Shown here: one piece after another, positions 21,197 through 34,877 of the stretch
Numbering within the stretch: the stretch's first letter is position 1
Layout of the letters: each line of letters opens with the position of its first letter
Assembly: GCA_032164245.1 (NCBI GenBank)
Contig: JAVMKO010000003.1
Location: 38,442,890 to 38,506,889 of the forward strand
Direction of reading: 5' to 3'
Source of the DNA: Sternotherus odoratus
Taxonomy: Eukaryota > Chordata > Testudines > Kinosternidae
DNA: 64,000 bases
Made by a program: the position numbers and the translations under genes
Notes under the pieces: model-generated
Database searches by the model: none
What the model was told of the DNA's origin: nothing
What the model saw: the letters and a program-made list of their open reading frames with translations, nothing else

Positions 21197-24100
21197 CTGA
21201 AATAGCGAGACAGAACAAACTCAATGTAATCAATAGGTAACCTACTGAATCCACTTTAACAACATTTCAGCTTCAAATGATAGGACAAATGCTTCATGAA
21301 CTATTCAAAAAAGTTAGCATGCAACTCCAGCTGCAAGAGATTTTGTTCACAAACTGAATAACAATAGGCCTGTCTTTGTTCTCATCAAAAAAGTAAACCA
21401 ATCACATTGACAAAAAGCCACCGTAAACAAAAAAACTGTATTTAAAGGATTAACAGTTTTGGAAACCCTACCATCAAGTCTTCAGGTTTTTTTCATCAAA
21501 ATTTAGGTTATATATTTGTTGTTAGCAAGAGTTGCATTACTATTATTGTTAATTTTAGTTCTGTTTATTACCTTCAGGGTTATATCTTGTAAAATAATTT
21601 TGTTGCCACTAGTTAATGTTAATTAGTTGTTTTAATAGCCTATATACCTATTTGTTATGGTTTGGTAGGTTTACTTTTTTAACTATCAGTAACTTAATAA
21701 CTGAGAATATTTAACATTACTGTTGCATACTCAAAATTACAGAGTTACTATTAGTGTTACCTGTTTAACGTTTAGTCATCCTTTGAGTCCTGCGACATAT
21801 TTCCTTAATAATCATCAGCCATCAAGTCTGATAGTCTCAAAAGAAATATCAGCCCTCTAAACTGCCTTCAAGGGCGGTGATATTTAGCACTGAAAATTAC
21901 AAATAAAGTTTTTGAAGTTGAATAGCAATAACTGGGCAGTGACACTGATGATTTGTTTGTCAAGACAGATTGTTATATACTATGCAAATGCAGTCAACGC
22001 ACTCCTTTGAGTGAAAACAAGTATGTGAATCTATGCAATGCTTACATGTTGAATGGGATATTTAATGTGCGGGGAAACTCAAAGGTTGAAGAATTAGCAT
22101 TTAGACAGTCTAACAGTGGTAAGTGGTAATCTTACCTCTTTAAACTCCATTACATTCTCACGAGAGACATGCTAATACAAACAAGTCAATCAGAGTTTGT
22201 GTTTAGCCAGATCAAGCTTAGAGGATAGTTTAAAATCCATTTATTGTTCTAAAGCAATTTTTTCCATTAACATGTTATACATTAGTGTTTACTAACCATG
22301 ATTCATGTAACAGTTTAGTTTGTTAACTTTTAAATTATTTAACAACCATAAGTTATTAATACAACTTTTAAAGTCTTACACAAAATTCTTAAAACAAGCT
22401 TGGGTTCATTTTTGAAATTTTTATATAAAAAAACATTTTAGGCATCTCTTGAAAAAGAAATAAAGCAGGCATTTAAAGCTAGAAAACAAGTAATTCCAAA
22501 TTTAGTTTCTTACAAAAGGTTTCAGCTTTATTGACAAATTATGGCAAACATATTTGACAAAATTATGGTTTCCTATTTAGAGAAGCTTACACATGGAACT
22601 TTATGTGATTTTTTTTTAACAAATACAGGTTAAAACACTGAACAAATTCAGTTAGCTACATACATACAGTAGCTGATTGTTTTCAACCCCATTAAAACAG
22701 CATTTAAAATTAAATTTACAAACTTAATATTGAACATCTTAATCTAACTAACATATACTAAAAAAAGACAGGTTAAAACATCTTATCTACATCTTGATTA
22801 CTGTCTGGTTCAAAATAAAAAAATCATATTACAGTCTTCTAGCAACCCTAAACAAAAACTCAGCCTTAGCTAGTATGTAGAGAGACTCAAGATCTGTAAC
22901 AGCATCATGCTTTCTTTTTTAAGTTACACACAACAATGAATAACAACCAAGAGAACATCATCCTTCAAATGGTTTATAGACAACGCTTGCCAAAGTTATT
23001 TTTTTAAGTCCGTGTTATAAAATAATACTAATGCCAATGTCACTCCAATGTTATAGGAAATACAAGTAGTACACAGGGTAATCATGAGCAGTAATCCCTA
23101 GGATAGAAAAGAAATGGACTATTACTTGTCTTGTTGTTGTTTATGTGGAGACCACAGGCTATTAATTGTCTTTGAGTTGAGGTCACAGATGAGGAGGACC
23201 TTCAATATCTACCATAGGGGTGTTCCCTGTAACCCCCTCGGGCTGACCTTGGAGGTGGTGCCTTTAGGCTGGAACGGGTTGTGGCCCATTCTTCTTGTGC
23301 TAAAAACAGAAGAAAAGAACATTTTTTGTAAAAGACTAAATCTGAAAGAGAATAAAGATATCAGAGACAGTGACTGTCAAAGATCCCATGGATCCTGATT
23401 GAGTGTTTAACAACCACAACCCCGAGGGTGGCTTTATCATCCATTGCTTTGTCCTTCCTAAAATCTTAAAAAGGTTTGATTGTCCGCTTATAGAATTTGC
23501 AGTAAAGATTAGTATATCTCATTTCTTCACTCTCAGCAGAGTGTGAATATCCGGTTTACTAGTAATGCAGTCAGCTCTGGAAAAAAACATAGCATTGGTC
23601 TATCCCCTCAGAACGTATTCTATACAGAGCTTCTAATATCCTAAGCTAAAGCACCAAAGGGAATAATATTTTATGCCGCTGATATGTTAACAAGATTAGG
23701 AGTTGAATCATAATTGAAATACATTTGATTTTCTACTTCCATTTTGGACCAAAAAGAGGTAAATGAAATAATGTAAGGAACAATACCTGGAAACGAGGCA
23801 AGTGCATTAAGCGAAGAAGCTGTACCTCCTAGCTGTTACAATGGGTGGCAGCATTCCCATCAACTTCTGAATGAGTTTTGTTTTCATGACAGTGAAGTAC
23901 ACTCAGAAAGAACTAAATAATATGCTTAACACTGGCAGACTGGAACAAGGATTGTGTTGGTCTATTATTATAAATCAGATGTGTATGAAAGTTAGCTCTC
24001 CTAAGGCGGCAGACTTGAAAATGAGAGCCCAAGAGGATAAAAGTAGGTGTGTTCTAATGATTAAAGTACTAACCAAGGACTCAAAACCAGGACCTCTAAT

Positions 24101-27100
24101 CCCAAATCTTACACTCAGCAGTACAGTCAAGCTAAATGCTTGTGGTGTATGTCCAGTGCAGGTACTCCATAGGGAATGGGTACGGTAGTCAGATAAAATG
24201 TATTGGAATTCTTTAAAGGAGTGGAGAAAGGGGGTTCAGGACTCCTACGACTGGTCAACTCTCCTCCCGTATAGCCCCCCGCTTAACTCTCAAACAGGGG
24301 GAAGTGTTGAGCTTCAAGCAGCGGGTTGTCTGGGAAATGAATGGGATAGGGGGAGGGCTGACAGAGCCCTTGAGTATATGGAAATTATGACGGAATTACC
24401 TGAACTGTAAAATTTTGTCTTCCGGGTATTCCCAGATATTTAAGGATGCAGTTGTGGCCTTCATAAACCAAGTCCAGTGCCTCCTGTTTCTTCCAATACA
24501 GCTAGACAAAAGAGGGCTTTTTGCTGGCACAGCCCTAGGTATAAATACCCACGCTGCTCTTCCCATTACCTGTGGCGGAGGGGATAAGTTCTCCTGCCAA
24601 CTGAGTTTGGTTGAACTGCTTCTTGCCTCTTCCATGAAGCAAATTCCCTCTCTGAGGAGGAAGGGGCCTTAAAGGGGGGCAACAACCCCTTTTCTTCTAC
24701 GCTGTTGGACTAGGCACCCTTGCAACTTCTCTTTTCTGTCATGCCAGACAAAAGGTTTCACCAGCACTAAAACCTTAACATTTACAACATTGTGCTATCT
24801 GAGATACTACAGTTTGTGGCCTGTAAGGAAATATAGCAGTAGTTTTTGAAACAACAGGATGGCTAGTGTAGACTTTTTACTGATGACCATTGTGCTGATA
24901 TTATATGTGCATTGTGAAGATTAATATTTGTACTATTATAAATGCTAGGAATTCTTGTGTTTGTTTTGGGGGGAAATTTGCATATTTGAACGTGCATAAG
25001 AAAATGGACACCTGGATAGAGAAGACTGGAAATAAGTTTGAAAGGAGAATTTACAGTGGCTGAAAGGAAGCCAAAGGAAAAGATGGGCTGACATAACCAA
25101 GAAAAAAAAACCTTGGGAGTACAATAAAAAGCAGGGGGAAACAGTAAATTGAAAAAAGTGGAGAAATCTGGTACAGTTGTCTTAAAATAATTAATTTAGT
25201 GATATCTCAAAATATATGCTGGGTTACCATCGCCTAAAGTGAGAGTATCTTTCTCCACTTACAAGACAGGCAATGCAATGATACAAATTTGACTATTCTA
25301 TTTCATAAATTTTGACAGGGACCTGACAATTATTTCAGATGTTTAGATTTAAAATGTAACTACTTCCATCTGTACAAATGTGCATGCTTTATTTTTCATG
25401 TATTTAGTATTATGCAAAATGTGTCTCCCTAAGAAGACAGCCATTTAAAAGGAATTTCCCTGGTTATGACTCACTGTGCACAAAATAATAGGATGACTCC
25501 AAAGTAATAGGATGATTTCTTCTGTTGACCTGCTCGGTTAGGTGAAACTGGAGATACATAGAGCACAGCCGAGTTCTCCAGACTCAATGTGTCAGGTGAT
25601 GCTCACTTTCACAGGATATAAGTGAGAGGGGAATGGCCCACAAATCTAGTGTGTTTAGGCACACAAATCTAGTGTGAGGTGCTGAGCAACACTAAGACCT
25701 TAGCAAAGCCTGGAGGGAAGGCTTGGGGTGGTGTTTCCTTTATTTTGTGTTAACTTGCTAAATCAACCAACCAAACAAACAAGAAGGTAGTGAGTTATGA
25801 AGCAACATATAATTTTTAGCTGTTTTGGATCAGGGTGGAAATGCTATTTGTTTAAGGATAATATGTACATAATAGTACTCTGTTGTGTAATATTCTAATT
25901 TAATTCTTGACAAGCTTAGTGAAGGACATTCTTAAGCTTTGTGGGACCCAAGGTGCAGCTGTGAGGAGAATCTAACCATTTCTTTTTTGCTCACTTTCCC
26001 CCCACTTCTAGAAGGGTGAGATCAGGATATGAGATGTGAAGTCAGTGCCTGGCCACAGGACTCACCAAAGCATGAGTTGCCATGTTGTGCATGTATTCTT
26101 TGTGCCTTAGGTCCACCCTGAGCATTAAAGAACATGTAGTCATTTTGTTTCATTTTTAAAAAAATCACCAAAACATGAAACTGAAACTTTCTATAGAAAG
26201 GAAGATATGTACAAACATTATAAAAGAAGATTAAAAATTAAGAGGATATTAATAATTTTCCAGAAAGCTAGCCATATTGACTGAAATTTAGCCTGCTGTT
26301 TGATTTATGGAATGATACTCTTGAATTAAATATAAAGTAAAACTTTAAAATCTTCATCTCCATTTAGAAATGTCACATTTTTTCTTTTTTTTTTAAACCA
26401 GGCTGATTAGAGTGGAAGAGAAAGAACCTTCTAGAACAGTTGGAGAGTTGAGGTAATGGTCCCATATTTGAACTGATTTCCATTGGTGTAGAACACTTGC
26501 TGAAGGTGTCTCCTCCATTATTTATTTTGATAGTTTATTCATGCACTTTATGATGGAGATAAAGTGACAAAGAATCAAGTGAAACTAACATATACAGAGA
26601 GTTCATTCTGCCCCATGTCTTAAAAGACCCTGCATCAATAAAAAACAAATAATTGGGAAAGATAGTTGTATCTTTGCCTGCTCCCAGGCCAGCAACATTT
26701 AGACTATCAAATGCTCTTTTTCTTTAAAAAAATCTTTTTTGCACATCTGGTGAGTCCAAGGTAAAAATAGGTGCTTTCAACTGATATGGTCAGTGTTCCA
26801 ACCATACATAAAACCCTATACAGGATTGGATCTAGTGTGATTATGTCTACTCTTCACAGTACCTCCTTCTGTCTTCTGAATCCATAATATGCTTCCTAGT
26901 CATTTCCTTACATTGCATAACATATAGTGGCACAGTAATCTCAGCAAGGAAGGTGTGAGAAATAAGTAATTTTGAACTGAAACTCTGGTACAAAAGGCTT
27001 AGTCAACATACCTAATAATGTGTATATGCGTGTTGCTAAACTGTGACTTCGCCTCCACTCCTACACAGGCAAATAAGGGCTCATTTGACATCTCTAGATG

Positions 27101-28622
27101 GGTTATACTTGGTGTTTGGGCATGGATGTGCAAGACAAGAGGGATAGTACAAGCCCACTTACTCCCTAGTCAATGGGAAGGGGCTGAATCTTGGCTTCAT
27201 CCTCCTAACTAATTGGCCAGATATTGTAATTTACTGCTGATGAGAGCTGTGCAGGAACCAGGAGGATCATTTTTCAGGAAATTTTGCAGTTTTGAAATAT
27301 GTTGTCATTTTGAACTGGAACAAAAACACCTAATTTTGAAACTGCCGGCAAAATGAATCAAAATATTTTGTTCCAATAAAACTGAAAAACTTTGTTCCAG
27401 TTTCAATTTTAATATAAAACACAATAACATTCTAAAATGCCATTTAGAACCAAAAATTGAAACATTCCATTCTGATAAAGTCAAAAGAAAACATTTTATG
27501 AAATGCTTCATTTCAATTTGCTTTTGAAAATGAAATTTTATTGAAATTGACAAGTTGATATGGAAAGTTTTGATTTTTATGAAACAGCATTTTCTGACAG
27601 AATATCATTCAACCAACTCTACTGTTGGGCAGGCCAGCAGCAATAACCACCCCACTGGAATAAGGAGGAAGCAGAGGAGGAATTGTGCTACAGAGGGGTG
27701 TGTATGCATCAAAATGTCTCCCAGGGCTACTCTTTCATTGGTGCTTGAAGTCACAGCCTAGTTCTTACGATTTTAAAATGTATCTGAAACCAACACAGCT
27801 ACTTGCATAATTTCCCCCCACATTGTCTCTCTTTGTTCGTTGATGAGAGCAGAATCAAGACCCACAAATTTATTCTGCTTGAAAACTATATCAGCTATAG
27901 AAAATTAGGAAAATGTGATGAGAAAACTGTAGTACAAAGTTTCTTTTTTTTAAAACAAGAACACATATGGGATGAAATTATACAGGGAAGAATTTTAATT
28001 ATTTCTAAGTGTTTGATATTTTCAGTATTAACAAGTCAACACATTAATTGCTTTTTCATGTAATGTAAAATGCAACTCTAAAGAGGGAAACTCCACTGAA
28101 GTAAAGTGGGTTGTCCTACTTTCACCAAGTATGATTTTGGCCCTCCGATAATAGAAAATAGGGGTGGAAAAATCTAATACATCTTTAACTTCATTCATCT
28201 ACAAGGGCAGCTTACAGCCTCTGGATGAGAAAATTTATTCCTGTTTTAAAGATCACCTTGTATAAAAAAAAAAGGTTAGCTTTAGGAAATTACCATCTAA
28301 TACTAATGTAAATGAACTACCACATATCTTCTAGACTATACATTGTTCTAACTTCTGTTTTTAAAAAAACAACAATTCCTGAAGTTCAGGAAAGAATGCT
28401 TTGCAGTCATCTGTCTTTGAAGTTTGGCATGCAGAGCCTTTTGTAGAGATCACTTGGTACCTTTTTAAAATTCCAAAAATATGAAAATGATATTTCGTTA
28501 AATATTCCACTCAAAGCACACATGACAAATATTATTGTGCTTTTATTTTTCTAGGGACAAGCATTTATGAAACATGAATCTAGTCTCTCATAAAAAGTCA
28601 GGTCACTCATCATTTTCACAGC

Positions 28623-28644
28623 TTTGATTAATTGATTAATCAAA
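28623..28644. promoter_or_regulatory. Perfect 9-bp-arm palindrome with homeodomain words
   Basis: TTTGATTAA, spacer TTGA, TTAATCAAA. It contains TGATTAAT words resembling PBX/HOX or paired-homeodomain sites. It lies in unique sequence. Regulatory role is inference only. Confidence 0.25.
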
Positions 28645-30069
28645 ACATCTAATCATGGCAGAAATACTGCAATCACAATGGTAAATTATATTTCAAAGGA
28701 CCCAGAAGGAGTATTAATATGTAAAACTATTTAGCTTGACCTAACTTAAGTGATCATATTTTTATTTTTAAAACATCTTTGACATCTGTGGTTAGTAAGT
28801 GAATAATTGGATAGCTCTACCAAATACATAGGCAACAGAATTTGTAATGAAAATACATTTTCTGAATAAGGAAACACAAAAGGTATGGAAACAGAAGTGA
28901 AGATATAAAAGATGCCTTCTGATGAAAAAGAAATATAATGTTAGCATGACATTTGCTTTTGAAAAATACAGTACTAAAGTATATCACATAGTCTACTATT
29001 CTTTCTGAAGGAATGACTTAGAGTTCTGTTGCACTTCCCATCCCTTCCTCCCCCTGAGATGTTCAGAATGTTCTTCTGTGGATTATCAAGATTTTTATGG
29101 TCACACAAAACGTAAGTTTACAGTGGAAAGCTATCACCTGAAGCACTGAAGAAGTGGCAGACAATATGATATAAACCTAAATCCTCAGGCCTCTCACACC
29201 TAAGGGGGAATAGCTTCCCATATACTGAATTTAAAAGTACAGACTGTACCGCTTGTTTCATTATACCCTTTGAAAATGGTATTTTGCTCTAAATGTGCTG
29301 TGGCTTCAATTACCCTTTGCTGAAGTGTGAGTGCATTTCCAGGGAAGCCTTGGGGAGATGTAAGATTTAGATGGAAAAAGGAGAAGCAATTTATTTATAT
29401 AAATAAAAATGACTGAAATAACAACAGGCACACTAGGTGCATAACACAAAGACAAAATAATATTTACCCACCTTAGGCTTCCCCCAGTACCCTCATATAG
29501 CAGAGAACTCTACAGACCTTCAGCCAAAGTTCACATACTATAAAAACGACATTGCATCACCCAGATGACTAGCCTATTTTTACTGGCAAACATTGTTCCT
29601 CTCTGCTGCTTTCTGATTTTGGGAAAAGAGGAAAGTCCTAATTTGCAGCCCATGGCTCCCTGCTCCATCCCAGGTCACGTCTTCTTACAGCAATCAAGAG
29701 TTACTCCCTTGCTTTCTACCTCCTTAAGGGAATATACCAGCCCACTTAAAGGGGGAGTCATCCTTACTCTAAGAGAGCTGAGCTCCTCCTCTAAGGCCTA
29801 GACATTATTAAAATGAATGACACCCATTTTTCTTATTTGCTAGTCCAAAATAATGAGAGATGCTGGCTGCAGCTTAGTTGTACCCTATTGACAGCAATAT
29901 CAAGTAGTAGGCCCAGAGTTGTAAGTGTAAAGAGAGCATGTCTTTGGGAAAAAGTAGCTAGCAACTGCTCTTGCTAGAACACTAGAGGCTTCCCTGTTGT
30001 ACCTAGAGGGTCAGATTGTAGCCATTCCTGATGCTACAGACATTTCTATGTAAATCACACAAGAGATCT

Positions 30070-30257
30070 GGACTAGGGACATGCTGGCCACCTCTTCCCA
30101 CAGCTCCCATTGGTCAGGAATGGTGAACTGTGGCCACTGGGAGCTGCGGCCAGCCGTGCCTGCAGATGGTCAGTGTAAACAAACTGTCTTGTGGTCCACC
30201 AGCGGATTATCCCGATGGACCACATGCTGCCTGCAGGCCACAGGTTGCCCACCACTG
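30070..30257 (-). mobile_element. hAT-like element fragment
   Basis: In reverse complement it begins CAGTGGTGGGCAACCTGTGG, a common hAT terminus of amniotes, and continues with CAGCTCCCAGTGGCCACAGT and CCAATGGGAGCTGTGGGAAG, which pair with each other. The second terminus is missing, and no flanking duplication was found. The small frames over it are not genes. Confidence 0.65.
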
Positions 30258-30429
30258 CTCTATATGAGCATGTGTCCTTCCCCTCTATACCTCATTCTAG
30301 GGTTGTTTTTTAAAATCTCTCTCCTCCCTTTACTCCAATCCAGATGCCTTTCTTTTTCTGCCCTTCAGAGACACAACAGGTAAATCCCACTGCAGGGAGA
30401 GAAGCACCTTTTCTCAATCAAGTTAATCC

Positions 30430-30600
30430 ACCTAACAAGATATGCATTATCTCCGGTTTACAGATGGAGAATAGGAAACAGAGAGGTGATATTCCTTGTT
30501 GTAAAATCACACCGTGAGTTAGAAGGAGATTTAGCATTAAAACTCACGCATTCCTGACTCCTGGTTCTGAGCTCATTTCACTAGATGACATTTCCTCTTG
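30430..30600 (-). repeat. MIR-like SINE fragment
   Basis: ATTATCTCCGGTTTACAGAT, then AGGTGATATTCCTTG, CACCGTGAGTTAGAAGG and CATTCCTGACTCCTGGTTCT follow the order of a reverse-complement MIR. Highly diverged. Confidence 0.65.
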
Positions 30601-31229
30601 CAACGTTGCCCAAGTGTTGTACTAAATGCCGAATATATTTTAATATCACACCTACATGAGCACTAAATGTGTTTCAGCATCAGAGTTAATGCAATGAGGT
30701 TTCTTTATCATAGGTCACTGTGACTGTCTCATTTAATGGCTAGCAAGCCAATAGCTTTGTGTTTGCCATCTAGGAACTGAATAAGGCATAAAATCTTGTG
30801 TTAGTAAAATAGATTGTGATCAGCAATCTAAGGATGTGAAACACACACATAATTATGACAGAGCAATGGTATAAAGGTACTAGCTCAGTCTCAAATGAAT
30901 CAAACCCATGATCTAATTTCAGCGCCTTTAGTCAAGAAACTGGCAACCAGCCAAAGGTGGAAACACCAGTTAGTCAACAAGCAAGTATGCAGTGCTCTTT
31001 CATGTGGGTCACTGGCAAAATACTAAACATGGTATGTTCTGTATGAAAAGAACATCATACTGTGTTGGTCATGTTCAACGGTCAGAGCACACAAAATAGA
31101 TCGGTTTTCTTCTATCTGCACTAAGCTTCATAGAGCATTTCAATTAGGTTGAGTCCATGTTATTTCACCAGTTGCATACTGTAGGTTTTGCCTTTCTTTC
31201 CCTTCTAGTTTACACTCTGCCCTATTCTA

Positions 31230-31523
31230 AGGGCTGGTCTTCACTACTGGGGGGATCGACTGCAGATACGCAAACTTCAGCTACGTGCATCACGTAGCTG
31301 AAGTTTGCGTATCTGCAGCCGACTTACCTGCTGTCTTCACGGCGGCAGGTGGCGGCGCGCTCCCACGTCAACTCCAGCTTGTGCCTCCCGGCAAGCTGGA
31401 GTTCCGGAGTCGACGTGGGCGCCGTGGGCAATCGATTTCTCGCATCTTCACAAGACGTGAGAAATCGATCGCTTAAAGATCGATTGCTACCCGCCAATCT
31501 GGCAGGTAGTGAAGACCAGCCCT
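31230..31523. mobile_element. Fold-back MITE, copy 1
   Basis: Ends AGGGCTGGTCTTCACTA and TAGTGAAGACCAGCCCT are perfect 17-bp inverted repeats. Inside are further hairpins: 31260-31287 pairs perfectly with 31291-31318 (28-bp arms, 3-base loop CAT), AACTCCAGCTTG pairs with CAAGCTGGAGTT, and CGATTTCTCGC with a GAGAAATCG stretch. No target duplication could be fixed. No coding sequence. Confidence 0.85.
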
Positions 31524-31841
31524 ATATGTCCTACATTTCCATGACCTTCCTTCTGGCCAAGTAACCACTGCTCTCAAATTAGATGAGGCCTCTTCCTTTC
31601 ATCTTACATCTCTGCGGTACTAATAGTTTTTGTTTTATTTTTCATGTAGTTTATCTTTTAAATCAATCTAAAGGGAAGTTATTAACAACCAAGGTAGGTT
31701 CACACTACTGTTATATCTATGTTTTGAGGAGTGTGGAGCTACTCTGCTCAAGATACTATAGGGCAATTCTCTATGATGGAGCAATTCTCATCCATCCTCC
31801 TTTATAATAGTAAGTGATTTTAAAGCAACAAAGTGTTTCAG

Positions 31842-32134
31842 AGGGCTGGTCTTCACTGGGAGGGGGTCAACTTAAGATACGCAACTTCAGCTACATTATT
31901 AACGTAACTGAAGTTGGTGTATCTTCAGCCAACTTACCTGCTGTCCTCATGGCGGCGGCAGTCAGTGGTGCGCTCCCCCGTCGACTCCAGCTTGCGCCTT
32001 GTGTCGAGCTGGAGCTCTGGAGTCGACGGGGACACTGCGGGCGATCAATTTCTTGTCTTAACGAGACGCCAGAAATCGATCGCTAAAAGACCGCTTGCTA
32101 CCTGCCGATCTGGCGGGTAGTAAAAACCTACCCT
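31842..32134. mobile_element. Fold-back MITE, copy 2
   Basis: Starts AGGGCTGGTCTTCACT and ends with a degraded match TAGTAAAAACCTACCCT. It has the same length and internal order as the element at 31230-31523 and the same orientation, 318 bp downstream, but is more diverged: its first hairpin (CTTCAGCTACATTATTAACG) has lost perfect pairing. Confidence 0.82.
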
Positions 32135-32961
32135 GAATGTTAAGAAAAACAAGCTGACCCATCATGTTGCCATTTTCAAGATCCTACAAGGAACCTCAAA
32201 TTTAAATTATGGATTTAACTATCAAAATAATAATAATATTAATGCCTGTGAAAGGCCAGAAAAATCAGCATATTTCCATCTACTAGTAGTTTGAAATATT
32301 TAAGCAATCCTGGTAAAATATGCTACTTTGATTATATTGATTCATCAAGACCCAGCAAGAGTCTGCTTAAATTCAGTTCCTAAATGGCAAACACAAAACT
32401 AGTGACTTGTTAGCCATTAAATGAGACAGTCACAGTGACCTATGACATTTTTCTTCTGATGGGCTCCATACCAACTATTGTTGTTTTGTGTACATGATAT
32501 TACATCACCTATTGCACAGAACTGCACAGTGTGCTGGGGGAGTGTGCATAATGTCTCTCTGGATGGTGCAGCTAACTCTGTGCACCCAAGCTAGCTCTGT
32601 TGGCCATTGCATGGCCAGAGGCTCTCACCCACCTTGTCTCATTTCAGGCACTAAGGCACTAGTTCCTACATTCTGTGGGGCACAGGGATTGTGATTGTCC
32701 CTGGTAATTGCATGGTTGGATGCATTTTGGGGAAATGCTTTTGCATTCTTGCCAACTCTGTGCATCTGCACAAGGACCAAGGTGCATCTAGCCCGAATGT
32801 GGAGACCTCCTGAATGTATCATTCTGACTCATAAAGGTTAATTTTTAGTATTACAATTGCATGGTAGTACAACTGAAAATGAGACCCTTTTTGTGATTTC
32901 CTTACTGCAAAAAAATAACATGGCTTTTTCTAGTTAATTTTATGTTCACATTTATTAAAAA

Positions 32962-33046
32962 AGATCCGATGAAGTGGGCTATAGTCCATGAAAGCTTATG
33001 CTGAAATAAACTGGTTAGTCTCTAAGGTGCTACAAAGTCTTCCTCA
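32962..33046 (+). mobile_element. PLE terminus, second subfamily
   Basis: CCGATGAAGTGGGCTATAGT, then CCATGAAAGCTTATGCTG, AAATAAACTGGTTAGTCTCT and AAGGTGCTACAAAGTCTTC. It shares the hammerhead-like layout with the first subfamily but has a GGCTATAG.CC loop and an AATAAACTGG tail. Stem II has one mismatch (GTGGG with TCCAT/C). A matching copy in opposite direction is at 41138-41224. Confidence 0.78.
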
Positions 33047-34854
33047 TCTTATTTATGGAGACACAGTATATCCAAACTTCTGAGTGCTCATGTAATCCTT
33101 AGATCTAAGTGCTCTAGAATTTTTGAGGTTTCCACATCAACAAACTGCCTAAAAACAAGAGAGTTTGCATGGCAAGATATTATTACTTTCCAAATGTATC
33201 ACTTGTCTCTTGTGATTAAGATGGAGGTGTCAGTTGTAACTCTACAGTTAAGATTACTTAGAGATTTGCAGCTAAAGCAGAATTTTTATTTGCTACTCTG
33301 CAGTGAATTTTCCAACGTTAACTGCCATACAAAAGAGATTATAACTACATTTGTGATATACATTTCATGCAGTGTGGAGGAAGAATCTGCCCATTCAGAA
33401 TATTTAAAATCCACCATTTTTGAAATCTAAAGTTTCTTTCGGTCTCTAGAATATAACTTAAGTGTGATACCGTAAATGAACCGAGACTGAGGCAAACAAA
33501 ATTGCCAAACTACTTAGATTGTCTGATGATGCTCCCTCTATATCTTATGCTCAGCCTAGATTCCCTTCGCATAGACATACTAATAATCATGCTTTCTCTC
33601 TCCCCTTGGTTACCCAGCTACAGCCTGCTAGCCCCCATCCCTAACTACCTCTGTGACTTGCTTTCTCCATAGCTCACCACTCCAGCCTCCCTGAGACAAG
33701 TTAAGCTACAGCAGTGTGAGTCCCAGACTGATGGACCTAGTAAGATTTGTTGGACCAGGCCTCTCTCCTGGTGGATTGAAGGAGAATTGGCCTGCATAGC
33801 AGAGTAACAAGATTTATTTTTCAGGTGACTTTTCCTGGAAGCCTTCCCTATTCCCTGCCCAGGTGAAGGGCTGGGAAAGGCTGAGAGAGTGGAGAAACAG
33901 AAGAAGCCTTCTGGACAATATTTCCCAACAAGGGAAGCTTGTTGTTAAGCTACAAGGGTATCGTCTCTATTTGAGGAACCTCAAAGTTCACCAGGGACCA
34001 CCTTGGTCCAACAGATTGTAAAAGTTCAATCAAAGAGGAACTCAGCTGCTACAGGTTTAGATGTCCAAGGGAGGCTTGGGCAGAGGGAAGAGTGTGGATA
34101 AATGGAAACACAGAGGAAGGATGAGGGGCTGGCAAGAGCTATAGCCAGAGAACCATGGAAGAGGGGTTGCAGAAGATAGAGGGAATGGAGACCACAAGGG
34201 CAACAAAAGAATGGAACGGGAGCTTGAGGAGGTTTGAAAAGGATCAAAGGAGGAAGCATAGAGGGGAATGCAGGATTTAGGGGACCAGGTTGTGGGCTAC
34301 AGAAGATGAGCAGCAATTCAGAATTGCGGAAGGGGAGTGAGGGAATGGAACATGCTGCAGGGCTAAGAGGGAAATAAATTTCATTTTACTGATTATGAAA
34401 AAAAATAGGGAAATTCCCCCACATACAACTTTGTTAACTGAGAATTGAGGCTGTCAAAGGAATTTCTTATTAACAAAATTACTAAAAATCCCCAGATGAT
34501 ATCATATTAATAGCCATACCTCCCAACTCACATTACCAACGACGCATCACAATATCCAGCAAGATTCCTCACCCCTACACAATCCCCTTTGCACTTCAAG
34601 TCTATATTAAGTCATTACTAACTAGAGGAAAAGCTGAGGTGAGAATTAAGGTTATGTATCAGATTGTGTGTGGTTTTCAGAAACTGAATATGCATACTGT
34701 GGGGGTAGCATGATTGAAATGTAAAAGAGTTTGTTATAGTGCTGAGGAGTCTGAGTGTGTTTTGGCATAAGGCATGTGTATTTTATTGCGTGTGGCTCTT
34801 AATGTTGTCTTAGCTAGTGATTTTCTTGATTTTTAGTGATTACATGCATTTGAT

Positions 34855-34877
34855 ATATAGATATATAGATATATATA
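34855..34877. repeat. ATATAG microsatellite
   Basis: Short run of ATATAG and ATATAT units. Too short for further comment. Confidence 0.7.

Larger units (their letters stand above)
20233..30060. other. Large unique AT-rich interval
   Basis: About 10 kb with low repeat load. It holds one candidate exon (21145-21196, minus), a MIR-like piece near 24040-24110, a short direct repeat CACAAATCTAGTGTG (25640 and 25661), a T/A-rich degenerate repeat at about 27280-27600 that resembles a common amniote AT-rich DNA element, and a 22-bp palindrome at 28623. I see no other gene evidence. 24190-24720 looks unlike its surroundings (GC-richer) and may be an unrecognised repeat. Confidence 0.5.
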
